From Streptomyces canus (GTDB lineage Bacteria > Actinomycetota > Actinomycetes > Streptomycetales > Streptomycetaceae), in NCBI RefSeq assembly GCF_041435015.1, contig NZ_CP107989.1:6634001-6698000 (forward strand): a stretch of DNA of 64,000 bases, written 5' to 3'. Made by a program: the position numbers and the translations under genes. The notes below the pieces were generated by a model. That model saw only the letters and a list, made by a program, of their open reading frames with translations, had not been told where the DNA came from and made no database searches. Positions within the stretch are counted from its first letter, which is position 1; the number at the start of each line of letters is the position of its first letter. Of this stretch, positions 48,478-60,354 are shown one piece after another.

Positions 48478-49808
48478 CTATAGCCTCCGGAAGGCGTGTT
48501 CCAAGGTTCGCCCGAGCCCGGTGTGTCGAAGTCGTACGACTGACCGGGCGTTGCATCCGTGGCGGGACCGCTGTTGTACGTGTCATTCGGGTTGTACGTG
48601 CCGTAAAGGGTGTTCGTCTCACCGGTGTCGCGCACATCACCTGAGAGATAGCCGGCCGTGCCCGAATTGCCACCATAGGTCGGGATGTTGTACCCCGTGT
48701 CCTGGAGCGGGTCGTAGGCGGAGGGGGGCGCTTCGCCTACCGGTGGCGGGGAGGGGACCGGCCAGCTGCCGGAGGTGCTGCCGCCGGTGTCCATGCGCGC
48801 GATGGGGTCGGTGGCGGCCTGCATGTCCATCGGCATGTCCATGCGCGCGGTCTGGCCGGTGTCGAAGGGCTGCTGTGTGTTGGGTGACACGGCGCGATAG
48901 GCGGCGGCGAATCCGCTGCCCGCGGGCTCCGGGGCCGGTGGGGCCTGGTAGAGGGGCATGCCGCCGGTCTGCTGGGTCAGGCCCTCGTAGCCGGGCAGGG
49001 TGGACTCGGAACGCCGGCCGGCGGACTCGGCGGGCCGGCGGCTCTCGCGTCCAGGCGCGGCGGTTTCCGCGGCCCTCCTGGCGCGGCTGGCTTCCAGTCC
49101 CTCGCGGCCCGGCCGCTCCTCGGCGCCGAGGAGCATGGCGATCCGGTCGGTGACCTTGCGCTTGAAGGGGCGAGGTGCCGAGCGCAGGGCGAGGGCCGCG
49201 ATGACACCGAGCACGCAGAGCGCGTACATGTACGTGAAGATCGGGGCCTTCACCGCGCGCCCCGCGTACAGGCCGTGGACCAGCCCGGCGCACCAGGCCG
49301 GGTAGGCCAGCATGTGCATCGCCCGCCACCGTGCCGCGACCGGGGCCGGGGACGCGAACCGGTTGCGCAGGGCGCCGGTGATGCCGACGAAGATCATGAG
49401 CTGGCCGGCCAGGGTGCCGAGACCTATGAGGCCTCCGCTGCTGCTGAAGCCGAGCCCGAACGGGATGAAAGCGGCGATCCAGGTCGTGTGGTCGAGGGTC
49501 AGTTTGATCCCGATGTGCAGCAGGAGGAACGCGATCGAGCCCACGGCGGTGATCCGGTGGATCCCCTGCGCGACGATCCGCTGCCGGGTGTTGAGGATCA
49601 GCCGGTCCTGTGCGACGAGCCCCCAGATCACGGAGCAGGTGAGGAGGACGAGCGTCACCACGCCCGCTCCGAAGTTGAGGAAGTCCTGGAGCCAGACACC
49701 TCCGTACACCACGACCAGAGGGATGGCCAGCAGAAAGACGGCCGTCGCCACCCCGTAGGTCGATCGGCCGGTCCTGGGGAGCGTGCTGCTAGTACTACGA
49801 GGGTTCAT
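48474..49808 (-). CDS. Cytochrome b/ferric-reductase-like membrane protein with disordered tail
   Basis: Residues 1-225 hold about six transmembrane helices (GVATAVFLLAIPLVVVYGGV, VTLVLLTCSVIWGLVAQDRL, FLLLHIGIKLTLDHTTW, LIGLGTLAGQLMIFVGITGA and others). Histidines in helix positions (GIHRITAVGSIAFLLLH, HMLAYPAWCAGLVHGLYAG) suit heme binding as in ferric-reductase-type proteins. The C-terminal 210 residues are low-complexity, Gly/Pro/Thr/Tyr-rich, and presumably disordered. Start ATG 49808 (MNPRSTSSTL) is preferred to an upstream ATG. With the NuoF-like gene it would form a heme-flavin electron chain across the membrane; the acceptor is unknown. Confidence 0.78.
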   Translation of the reverse strand: MNPRSTSSTLPRTGRSTYGVATAVFLLAIPLVVVYGGVWLQDFLNFGAGVVTLVLLTCSVIWGLVAQDRLILNTRQRIVAQGIHRITAVGSIAFLLLHIGIKLTLDHTTWIAAFIPFGLGFSSSGGLIGLGTLAGQLMIFVGITGALRNRFASPAPVAARWRAMHMLAYPAWCAGLVHGLYAGRAVKAPIFTYMYALCVLGVIAALALRSAPRPFKRKVTDRIAMLLGAEERPGREGLEASRARRAAETAAPGRESRRPAESAGRRSESTLPGYEGLTQQTGGMPLYQAPPAPEPAGSGFAAAYRAVSPNTQQPFDTGQTARMDMPMDMQAATDPIARMDTGGSTSGSWPVPSPPPVGEAPPSAYDPLQDTGYNIPTYGGNSGTAGYLSGDVRDTGETNTLYGTYNPNDTYNSGPATDATPGQSYDFDTPGSGEPWNTPSGGYR

Positions 49809-50093
49809 GGGGGCAACTCCGAGCGGTTCGGGAAGGCGGTCCCGCTGCCGCACTCTAAGTGGCGCCATACCGATGGGTACGGCATTTGAGTTATTGCGTT
49901 GTTATCAAACGACTGCGGGGCCGTTGTGATGTCCCTTAGTAGCTGTTACGCGAAGTAACCATTGGCCATGGCTCAGTTCCTGGGTCGGATCGGACGGTTG
50001 CGCTCGACTGCGGCGGCGAGTGCGGCACCCGGTGCCAAAGAGGCATACGTAAGCTCGTCGCGGCTTGCTCAACGGCTGCGGTACTCTGACGCC

Positions 50094-50132
50094 ATGCGTG
50101 CCGTACGCCTTCTGCTTAGCGAGCCGCGCTGA
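50094..50132 (+). CDS. Leucine leader peptide upstream of leuS, 12 aa
   Basis: ATG 50094 to TGA 50132 encodes [12 protein letters not shown], with three consecutive leucine codons. There is no ribosome site, and the ATG may be the transcript start (TACTCT at 50082 as -10). It is the sensor of the attenuator. Confidence 0.65.
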   Translation: MRAVRLLLSEPR

Positions 50133-50202
50133 TCAGTCCCGACCACCGGTGAAGACGTGGTCGGAATCGGCGCGGCGTCCCCTCCTGTGCGAGGGGATTT
50201 TT
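50094..50202 (+). promoter_or_regulatory. Transcription attenuator of leuS
   Basis: After the leader peptide come a perfect 8-bp hairpin CCGACCAC/GTGGTCGG (50139-50164) and an intrinsic terminator CCCCTC/GAGGGG followed by ATTTTT (50179-50202). Stalling on leucine codons when charged tRNA-Leu is scarce would favour read-through into leuS. This is classical leader-peptide attenuation; the switch itself is inferred. Confidence 0.65.
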
Positions 50203-50256
50203 CGTTTCCGGACGACACAGCCGCTGGCAGAGACGATCGATGGAGCTTTGAGGACC

Positions 50257-53130
<2,874 letters not shown>

Positions 53131-53284
53131 GGCCCGTCCGGCGTGATCCGCCGGCCAGGACCTCTGGCCCCTAGGGGCTGTGTGCGGGCAGGTTCGGGGT
53201 TCCTCCGGAACTCAGGGCCTGCCCGTGGCGTTTACCTTTGAAGAGCGGCACGGCGACCGCCGGGCCGGGCGGAGGAGGAGTTTC

Positions 53285-54019
53285 GTGGAAGCGGTGATCG
53301 CGATCGTGGCCCTGCTCTTCGTGCTCTTCGTGGCGCTCGGGGTGTACGCGACAGTGAAGGCGGTCGGCGCCGCCAAGCGCGGTGTGGACCGCACCATCAC
53401 CCAGGCCCGGCGCACGGTCGAGGACCACACTCTGCGCGCGAAGTCCTTCGCCCAGCTCGGCCCGGCGGGCGAACTGGCCCAGCTGCGGCTGAAGCTGCGC
53501 ACCTCGATGCGGGCCACCCAGGAGGCGCTGCACGCGGGCGTGGCCGAGGACGAGTCCCTCAAGGAGTCCCTCGGCCTCTTCCAGCGGCTCAGCGCCCACG
53601 GCCACGAACTGGACGGCGAACTCAAGCGCCTGGAGTCCGAGCCCGACCGTAAGACGCTCGCGGAGCGCCTGCCCGGCCTGCGGGAGCGCACCGAGCGTGT
53701 CACACAGTCGGCGGACTCCCTGCGCTGGGCGGCACGCGACCGCGCGCGCCGCTTCGCCGACGACGACCTGGACACGCTGAGCGCGCAGATCGACGTCGAG
53801 TCCGGCGCCTTGCGGCACTGGACGAAGACCGAGCCCGCCGCGACACCGCCCCCATGGCCCGAGACCTCCACCGCCGGTGGCAGCACCGAGCAGCAGACCT
53901 GGCCCGAGACGCCACGCTCCCGTACCGCCGAGGAGCCGACGCGGCCCGCGATCACCCCGCCGGGCCCTCGTCCCACCTACCCCTGGCAGAAGAAACCCCG
54001 TCCTGAGAGCACGACTTGA
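53285..54019 (+). CDS. Membrane-anchored coiled-coil protein, 244 aa
   Basis: GTG 53285 is preceded by GGAGGAGGAG. One N-terminal helix (VEAVIAIVALLFVLFVALGVYAT) anchors the protein; the next 150 residues are charged and strongly helical (AKRGVDRTITQARRTVEDHT, LRLKLRTSMRATQEALHAG, ELKRLESEPDRKTLAERLPG), predicting a coiled coil. The last 65 residues are Pro/Thr/Glu-rich and disordered. I do not recognise a characterised family; similar proteins stand downstream of leuS in streptomycetes. The longer frame starting at 53180 lacks a ribosome site. A cell-envelope or scaffold role is plausible. Confidence 0.68.
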   Translation: MEAVIAIVALLFVLFVALGVYATVKAVGAAKRGVDRTITQARRTVEDHTLRAKSFAQLGPAGELAQLRLKLRTSMRATQEALHAGVAEDESLKESLGLFQRLSAHGHELDGELKRLESEPDRKTLAERLPGLRERTERVTQSADSLRWAARDRARRFADDDLDTLSAQIDVESGALRHWTKTEPAATPPPWPETSTAGGSTEQQTWPETPRSRTAEEPTRPAITPPGPRPTYPWQKKPRPESTT

Positions 54020-54091
54020 TCCGGACACGGCAGCCCCAGGTGACAGGGGCCGGGCTGCCACCCGGACGCTACGGCAGGTAACCTCCAGCTC

Positions 54092-54937
54092 ATGTCCCGC
54101 CATGTCGCGATCGTCACGGATTCAACGGCCTACCTGCCGCAGGGGACGATGGAGCGGCACGGCATCACAGCGGTACCCCTGACCGTGGTCCTCGGTGATC
54201 GCGCGCTGGAAGAGGGCACCGAGATCTCCACCCGGTCACTGGCCCAGGCACTGCAGAAGCGACGCTCCGTCACCACCTCGCGGCCCAGCCCCCAGGTGTT
54301 CGCGGAGCACTACCGCAAGGTCGCCGAGTCCGGCGCCACCGGCATCGTGTCGCTGCATCTGTCCGCCGAGCTCTCCGGCACCTACGACGCGGCGGTCATG
54401 GCGGCGCGCGAGGCGCCGGTGCCGGTGCGCGTGGTCGACACCGGCATGATCGCCATGGCTCTCGGCTTCTGCGCGCTCGCCGCCGCCGAGACCGCGGAGA
54501 CGGGCGGCACGGTCGACGAAGCGGTCATGGCGGCGGAGAAGCGGGCCGCGGGCACGTCCGCCTACTTCTACGTCGACACCCTCGACTATCTGCGCCGTGG
54601 CGGCCGGATCGGCGCCGCGCAGGCGCTCCTCGGTTCCGCGCTCGCCGTCAAGCCACTGCTGCAGCTGGTCGGCGGGCGGATCGAGCCCCTGGAGAAGGTG
54701 CGGACGGCCTCGAAGGCCATCGCTCGCCTCGAGGAGATCGCGGCCGACCGGGCCGGCAGCGCGCCGGTCGACATCGCGGTCCATCATCTGTCCGCCCCCG
54801 ACCGGGCGTCGGCTCTCGCGGACCGTCTGCGCGCGCGGGTGACGGGACTTGTCGACCTGCATGTGAGCGAGGTCGGGGCGGTGATCGGGGCGCACACGGG
54901 ACCCGGGTTGCTGGGGGTCGTGGTCTCGCCCCGGTGA
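54092..54937 (+). CDS. DegV-family fatty-acid-binding protein
   Basis: The 281-residue protein has the EDD fold hallmarks: HVAIVTDSTAYLPQ at the N-terminus, TSRPSPQVFAEHYRKV with the TS-RP ligand loop, and VVDTGMIAMALGFCAL. The C-terminal half (LDYLRRGGRIGAAQALLGS) is typical. DegV/FakB proteins bind fatty acids and, in Firmicutes, present them to the kinase FakA; that partner is not in this window. Start ATG 54092 (MSRHVAIV) fits the family. Confidence 0.92.
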   Translation: MSRHVAIVTDSTAYLPQGTMERHGITAVPLTVVLGDRALEEGTEISTRSLAQALQKRRSVTTSRPSPQVFAEHYRKVAESGATGIVSLHLSAELSGTYDAAVMAAREAPVPVRVVDTGMIAMALGFCALAAAETAETGGTVDEAVMAAEKRAAGTSAYFYVDTLDYLRRGGRIGAAQALLGSALAVKPLLQLVGGRIEPLEKVRTASKAIARLEEIAADRAGSAPVDIAVHHLSAPDRASALADRLRARVTGLVDLHVSEVGAVIGAHTGPGLLGVVVSPR

Positions 54938-55041
54938 AGGAGCCGCGCGGGGTACCTGAGTCCCTCGTCCGGGTGGCGGAGTTTTCCACAACCGGTGGGT
55001 AATCCCCGGGAATTGGCCAAGATCATCGCGAGAGTGCTGAT

Positions 55042-56286
55042 GTGGCCGATCCTCGGCGCATGGCACTTCGATCACGCTCACATACAGCGACGGCGACCAG
55101 CGGGCCGGGCCGAGGCCCCCATTCCGACGGGCGCTCACGGCATCGGCGACCGCCCGGCACCCAAGGCCGGGTCCGGCATCGGCATGCCGCCTCGGCGGAC
55201 GAACTCCAGCGGCGGGCGGAGGTGCTCTTCGCCGAACGGGCCGGGGAGCGGAGGGACTCGGGGAAGGGGCCACCGCCGGAGGGGCCGCGGCTGGACGACG
55301 AGGCGGCGTGGGGCGACCCGGAGCACCGGGAGGCTGCCCGTGCCGTCGGTGCCGTCCACGTCGCCGAGGCCGGATCGGCCGCCGACGCGGTCGGGTTCGT
55401 GGAGAGGGCTCGGTGGGAGGCGGGTGCTGCCGAAGAGAGCCGGCGGGACGGTGGTTCCGCGGAGGGTGCCCGGCGGGACGCCGGTTCTCCCGAGGGGGTC
55501 TGGCGGGACGCCGATACCAGGGGCGGCGCCTGGCGAGACAGCGATTCCGGGAAGGGGGGCGGGGACTGGCGGGAGCGGGCCGGGTCGGCTCTGCGGGAGC
55601 GGATGCCGGTGTGGTTGCAGGCGCGGTGCGGGCTGGAGCGGCGGAACGTGGTCGCGCTCTCGGTGCTGCTCGTCGTGGCCGCGGTGTTCGCCGTGCAGCA
55701 CTTCTGGACGGGCCGGACGCAGTCCGTCCAGGCACCCGAAGTGGTCCGCGCGGCGGCCCCGTTCGGGGAGAACGGGGCAAGCGGCGCGGGTGGACGGCCA
55801 GGGTCGGCCGGGCCGGCCGTCTCGGGCGGGGTCCCGAACACGGCAGGACCGGCCGGGGCCGAGATCGTCGTGGATGTCGGTGGCAAGGTCCGTGAGCCCG
55901 GCATCCAGCGGCTGCCGGCCGGCTCGAGGGTCGCCGACGCGCTGAAGGCGGCCGGTGGAGTGCGGCCGGGCACGAACACCGACACACTCAACCGGGCGCG
56001 GTTCCTCGTGGACGGCGAGCAGGTGATCGTCGGCGGCCCGTCCGCACCCGCGCCCGGCACAGGAGGTTCCGCCCCCGGCGGTGGCCCAGCGGCGGCTCCC
56101 GTCTCCTTGAACACGGCCACCGTGGACCAGCTCGACACCCTGCCGGGCGTCGGCCCCGTCCTGGCCCAGCACATCGTCGACTACCGCACCCAGCACGGCG
56201 GCTTCCGCTCGGTGGACGAACTGCGCGAGGTCAACGGCATCGGCGACCGCCGTTTCGCCGATCTGCGGAATCTCGTACGGCCATGA
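55042..56286 (+). CDS. comEA: ComEA-like DNA-binding protein with long variable N-terminus
   Basis: The 414-residue product has an N-terminal disordered region of about 195 residues with imperfect repeats (RRDGGSAEGARRDAGSPEG, VWRDADTRGGAWRDSDS), one transmembrane helix (about 202-222, VVALSVLLVVAAVFAVQHFW), a SLBB domain (EIVVDVGGKVREPGIQRL, about 275-335) and a C-terminal helix-hairpin-helix DNA-binding domain (LNTATVDQLDTLPGVGP, LREVNGIGDRRFADL). It binds incoming DNA at the membrane in competent bacteria. GTG 55042 is the start, with ATG 55060 an alternative. The ATGA overlap with comEC couples the two. Natural competence is not established in streptomycetes, so role here is open. Confidence 0.87.
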   Translation: MADPRRMALRSRSHTATATSGPGRGPHSDGRSRHRRPPGTQGRVRHRHAASADELQRRAEVLFAERAGERRDSGKGPPPEGPRLDDEAAWGDPEHREAARAVGAVHVAEAGSAADAVGFVERARWEAGAAEESRRDGGSAEGARRDAGSPEGVWRDADTRGGAWRDSDSGKGGGDWRERAGSALRERMPVWLQARCGLERRNVVALSVLLVVAAVFAVQHFWTGRTQSVQAPEVVRAAAPFGENGASGAGGRPGSAGPAVSGGVPNTAGPAGAEIVVDVGGKVREPGIQRLPAGSRVADALKAAGGVRPGTNTDTLNRARFLVDGEQVIVGGPSAPAPGTGGSAPGGGPAAAPVSLNTATVDQLDTLPGVGPVLAQHIVDYRTQHGGFRSVDELREVNGIGDRRFADLRNLVRP

Positions 56287-58967
56287 GGCACGGCTCCAGG
56301 ATGCGGCGACGGCATGAGAGCGAGGCGCCAGTGCGGGCCGCTGTGCACGCTGCCTCGGGGAAGCGCCTCGGGGACGCCCACCCCCGGCAGGAAGGGCCTA
56401 CGGATCTGCGGCTGGTACCGGCGGCGCTCGCGGCCTGGGGCACGGCCGCTGTGACCCTGGACGCCTCGCCGGGATGGGTCACGGGGGTGGTGGCCGGGTG
56501 CCTGATGCTCGCCTGCGTGCTGTTGTCGGGACGGTGGCGCGGAGTGCGGGGCCCGGGAAGGGGCGGCCGGGTGCCGGTCGCCGCCGTGCTGCTCTGTGTC
56601 ACGGCGGCCGCCGTGTCCGCCGGGCTGCACGGGGCCGATCTGCGAAGGGGGCCGGTGCCCGCGCTGGCCCGGCAGTACGCCACCGTGACCGCCGAGGTCG
56701 AGGTGACCTCCGACCCCCGGCTGACCCGGCCCCGGATCACGGGGGACCACACGGCCCCGATCGCCGTCGTCATCGGCGCCGACATCCGGCGGGTGGAGAC
56801 GGCGGACGGGCGGGCGGTGGTGACGCGGGCGCCGGTGCTGTTGATCGTCGACGCGCGTGCGGGGACCGGCGCGGGTGCACAGGGGGCCCGTGGTGCGCCG
56901 CCCGCCGTGGAAGGTCCGGCTCGCTCGCCCTGGCTCGGGTTGTTGCCGTCCACGCGGGTGCGGGTCACCGCGCGTGCCGCGCCGACGTTGACCGGGGGTG
57001 ACCGGGTCGCGGCCGTACTGCGGGTGCGGGACCGGGGAGGGCCCGAGGTCGTGGGGGAGGCGTCGGGGACGCAGCGGTTCGCGGGGCGGTTGCGGGAAGG
57101 GCTGCGGGAAGCCACCGACGGGTTGCCGGCGGATGCCCGGGCGCTGTTGCCGGGGCTGGTCGTCGGCGACACCTCGCGGATCACGCCCGAGTTGGACGAG
57201 GCCTTCAAGGAGACGGACCTCGCCCACACGCTCGCCGTCTCCGGCAGCAACCTCACGATCCTGCTCGCCCTGCTCATCGGGCCGCCCGGACTCGCCCAAC
57301 TCGTCGAGCGACGGGGGCTGGCGCCTCGCCTCGGGGCGTCGCTGCGGACGACCGCGTTGCTCGGCGGCGGGCTGACGCTGGGGTTCGTCGTCGTGTGCCG
57401 GCCGGACCCGAGCGTGCTGCGGGCCGCGGCCTGCGGGGCCGTCGCGTTGCTCGCTCTCGCGACCGGACGCCGCAGATCACTGATCCCGGCGCTGGCCACC
57501 GCCGTACTGCTGCTGGTGCTGTACGACCCGTGGCTGGCCCGCAGTTACGGCTTTCTGCTCTCCGTGCTGGCCACCGGCGCCCTGCTCACGCTCGCGCCGC
57601 GCTGGAGCCTGGCGTTGCGCCGGCGCCGCATCCCGGCACGGCTGGCGGAGGCGTTGGCCGCCGCGGCCGCCGCGCAGGCCCTGTGCGCGCCGGTGGTCGC
57701 CGTCCTGTCGGCGCGGGTGAGCCTGGTGGCGGTGCCCTGCAATCTGCTCGTGGAGTTCGCGGTCGCCCCGGCCACGGTGCTCGGCTTCGCGGCGCTGGCG
57801 ACGGCACCCGTGGCGATGCCGGTGGCCAAGGCGCTGGCCTGGTGCGCGAGTTGGCCCGCCGGATGGATCGCGAACGTCGCCCGGACCGGGGCGTCGCTGC
57901 CCGGCGGGGGAGTGGACTGGCCGGGCAGCTGGACAGGGGCGGAGCTGCTGGCTCTCGTCACCGGGCTCCTGCTGCTCGTCGGGAGACGGCTGCTGAGGCA
58001 TCCCTGGTGGTGTGCCGTCTGTGCCATGGCGTTCGTGCTGGCGGTCGTGCAGCCGCCCCCGCTGACCCGGGTGATCACGGGCTGGCCACCGCCGGACTGG
58101 CGGCTGGCGATGTGCGACGTGGGCCAGGGCGACGCGGTGGTGCTGGCGGCGGGCGAGGGCACGGGAGTGGTCGTGGACGCCGGACCCGATCCGGGGCTCG
58201 TCGACGACTGTCTGCGCACGCTCGGCGTCACCGAGGTGCCGCTCGTGGTGCTGACCCATTTCCACGCCGACCATGTGGCGGGACTGGCCGGGGTGCTCCG
58301 GGGGAGGTCGGTGGGGGCGATCGAGACGACGGGGTTCGAGGAGCCGCTGGACCAGGCCGAGGCGGTACGGCGGGAGGCGGCCGCTCGGCGCATTCCGGTG
58401 ACGCGTGCCGTGGCCGGGGAGGAGCGGCGCACGGGAGCACTGACCTGGGAGGTGCTGTGGCCGCCGGCGGGCCCGGCGACAGTGGCGGCGACGGACGGGC
58501 CGAACGACGCCAGCGTCACGATGCTCGTCCGGTCCGCCGGGCTGCGCTTCCTCCTCCTCGGGGACCTCGAACCCCCGGCCCAGCAGGAGCTGTTGAGGTC
58601 ACCGGCGGGTGCGCGGCTGGCCGGGGTGGATGTCCTCAAGGTCGCTCACCACGGTTCGGCCTACCAGGACCCGGAGCTGATACGCCGGGCCGCCCCGCGG
58701 CTCGCGCTCATCTCCGTCGGCGCCGACAACTCGTACGGCCATCCGGCTCCCGGTACGGTCGCCGCGCTGCGGGCCGGGGGTGCGGTGGTGCTGCGGACGG
58801 ACCGGGACGGGGCGCTGGCGGTCGCCGGGGCGGGCGGTGGAAACGGAGCCGGAGACGAGGACGGAGGACGTGTGGGTCGCGGCGTCGGTGGAGGTGGAGG
58901 CGGTGGCGCGGGCGGTGGGGAGCTGTGGGTGGCGCGAGACTGGAGGCATGAATCCCACACAGGTTGA
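56283..58967 (+). CDS. comEC: ComEC/Rec2-type DNA channel with metallo-beta-lactamase domain
   Basis: The 894-residue membrane protein has three parts: an N-terminal DUF4131-like region with helices and an outer OB-type segment, a central competence domain (about residues 300-590; HTLAVSGSNLTILLALL, many helices) and a C-terminal metallo-beta-lactamase domain (about 600-870) with the zinc motif LTHFHADHVAGL, DVGQGDAVVLAAG and DVLKVAHHGSAYQDPEL. This is the complete ComEC plan. The last 30 residues are Gly-rich. Its end overlaps the start of the arylamine acetyltransferase by 20 bp. The start overlaps the comEA stop by 4 bp. Confidence 0.92.
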   Translation: MRHGSRMRRRHESEAPVRAAVHAASGKRLGDAHPRQEGPTDLRLVPAALAAWGTAAVTLDASPGWVTGVVAGCLMLACVLLSGRWRGVRGPGRGGRVPVAAVLLCVTAAAVSAGLHGADLRRGPVPALARQYATVTAEVEVTSDPRLTRPRITGDHTAPIAVVIGADIRRVETADGRAVVTRAPVLLIVDARAGTGAGAQGARGAPPAVEGPARSPWLGLLPSTRVRVTARAAPTLTGGDRVAAVLRVRDRGGPEVVGEASGTQRFAGRLREGLREATDGLPADARALLPGLVVGDTSRITPELDEAFKETDLAHTLAVSGSNLTILLALLIGPPGLAQLVERRGLAPRLGASLRTTALLGGGLTLGFVVVCRPDPSVLRAAACGAVALLALATGRRRSLIPALATAVLLLVLYDPWLARSYGFLLSVLATGALLTLAPRWSLALRRRRIPARLAEALAAAAAAQALCAPVVAVLSARVSLVAVPCNLLVEFAVAPATVLGFAALATAPVAMPVAKALAWCASWPAGWIANVARTGASLPGGGVDWPGSWTGAELLALVTGLLLLVGRRLLRHPWWCAVCAMAFVLAVVQPPPLTRVITGWPPPDWRLAMCDVGQGDAVVLAAGEGTGVVVDAGPDPGLVDDCLRTLGVTEVPLVVLTHFHADHVAGLAGVLRGRSVGAIETTGFEEPLDQAEAVRREAAARRIPVTRAVAGEERRTGALTWEVLWPPAGPATVAATDGPNDASVTMLVRSAGLRFLLLGDLEPPAQQELLRSPAGARLAGVDVLKVAHHGSAYQDPELIRRAAPRLALISVGADNSYGHPAPGTVAALRAGGAVVLRTDRDGALAVAGAGGGNGAGDEDGGRVGRGVGGGGGGGAGGGELWVARDWRHESHTG

Positions 58968-59802
58968 CGCGTACCTCCGCCGACTGGGAGTCCAGCACCC
59001 GGGGTGGCCCACCGTGGAGGTCCTGCGCGAGCTGCATCTGCGCCATCTGCAGACCGTGCCCTTCGAGAACCTGTCGGTCCATCTCGGCGAGAAGATCGTG
59101 CTGGAGGAGGCGCGGCTGGTGGAGAAGGTGGTGGGCGCCCGGAGGGGAGGGTTCTGCTACGAACTGAACGGGGCGTTCGGGGCATTGCTGGCCGCGCTCG
59201 GCTTCGACGTCACGCTGCTCGCCGGCCGGGTGTACGGGGACGAGGGTCGGCTCGGGATCCCGTGCGACCATCTCGCGCTGCGGGTGGGGACGGTGGATGG
59301 GGGCGAGTGGCTGGCCGACGTCGGGTTCGGGGCGCACAGCCACTACCCGCTGGCGTTCGGGGCGCGGGGCGAGCAGGAGGATCCCGGCGGGACCTTCCGG
59401 ATCGTCGAGGCGGGGCCCGATGCCGCCGGGGTGCGGAGCGGGGACGGTGCGGTGAAGAAGGGAGGGGGTGACGCCGCGGATCTGGATGTCCTCATGGGCG
59501 GCAGGAGTCAGTACCGGCTGGAGGTGCGGCCCCGGGTGCTCGGTGATTTCGTGGCCGGGGCCTGGTGGCACAGCACCTCGTCGGCCTCGCACTTCACCCG
59601 GTCACTGGTGTGTTCGAGGGTGACGGAGGACGGCGGGCGGATCACTCTCAGCGGCCGTACCTTCAAGGTGACGGCGGCCGACGGGGCGCGGGAGGAACGG
59701 GAGTTGGAGACGGACGAGGAGGTGCTGGGGGCGTACCGGGAGAGGTTCGGTATCGAGCTCGACCGGGTGCCGACTGTGCGTCATCCGGACGGGAACGGCT
59801 GA
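58948..59802 (+). CDS. nat: Arylamine N-acetyltransferase
   Basis: The 284-residue enzyme transfers acetyl groups from acetyl-CoA to arylamines. The catalytic triad is visible as Cys70 (RRGGFCYELNGAF), His108 (CDHLALRVG) and Asp124 (LADVGFGAH). The N-terminus has TVEVLRELHLRHLQTVPFEN, a strong family marker. Length is normal. It overlaps the comEC end by 20 bp, unusual for functionally unrelated genes, so translation coupling is likely. A polar insert (GDGAVKKGGGDAADLD) precedes the C-terminal beta-domain. Confidence 0.94.
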   Translation: MNPTQVDAYLRRLGVQHPGWPTVEVLRELHLRHLQTVPFENLSVHLGEKIVLEEARLVEKVVGARRGGFCYELNGAFGALLAALGFDVTLLAGRVYGDEGRLGIPCDHLALRVGTVDGGEWLADVGFGAHSHYPLAFGARGEQEDPGGTFRIVEAGPDAAGVRSGDGAVKKGGGDAADLDVLMGGRSQYRLEVRPRVLGDFVAGAWWHSTSSASHFTRSLVCSRVTEDGGRITLSGRTFKVTAADGAREERELETDEEVLGAYRERFGIELDRVPTVRHPDGNG

Positions 59803-59863
59803 GTGCAGGTCGTGCCGAAGGGGTGAGCGGTCGGGCACCGGGGGCGAGCTGGAAAATGGTGCC

Positions 59864-60109
59864 GTGAGCGATGTGAGACATGTGCTGGTGCTGCCCGATC
59901 GGGATGCCGCGGAGGAGGTCGTCGAGGCGCTCTCGGAGCGGTTCGGGGTGGATGAGGAGCCGCAGGTCGTTCGGGACGCGCTGGCGGGGGAGGACGACGC
60001 GGAGGACGCGCAGTGGCTTGTGGTGCTGCGGGACGCGGCGGGGCGGCTGGACGCCGGGGAGCTGAACGAGTTCGTGGGGGAGTGGGACGGGTGGCGGGAA
60101 GAGCCGTGA
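59864..60109 (+). CDS. Small acidic conserved protein, 81 aa
   Basis: GTG 59864 begins SDVRHVLVLPDRDAAEEVVE, and the sequence continues ALSERFGVDEEPQVVRDALA and WLVVLRDAAGRLDAGELNEF. It is acidic, soluble and predicted alpha/beta. The sequence HVLVLPDRDAAEEVVEALSE looks like one strand plus helix of a ferredoxin-like fold. It has no catalytic motif that I recognise. Similar short ORFs occur between the acetyltransferase and holA regions of streptomycetes. Function unknown. Confidence 0.6.
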   Translation: MSDVRHVLVLPDRDAAEEVVEALSERFGVDEEPQVVRDALAGEDDAEDAQWLVVLRDAAGRLDAGELNEFVGEWDGWREEP

Positions 60110-60354
60110 GCCCGCGGCGGCTTGGCCGGGTGAGGTGGGGCCGGGTTCGTCCGGAGGCCCGGTGGGCTGGGCGGGGGTGAGTTTTCGCTCGCCCGCGCCG
60201 GCGGGGCGCTGCGCAGGCGGCGCTGCTGGGCCGGCGTGAGCGCGCCCGTCCAGGGGCGCGAGGAACTGCGCGACCAACCCGCACCAGCCCCCAACCAGCC
60301 TCTCACCGGCCCGCAGCCACGGCGCTGTCAGTGCCGCGTGCCATGCTGTACGCG

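Noticed and set aside
49869..50256. T-box riboswitch before leuS
   Set aside because: There is no T-box bulge sequence, while a leucine-rich leader peptide and simple terminator explain the region better.
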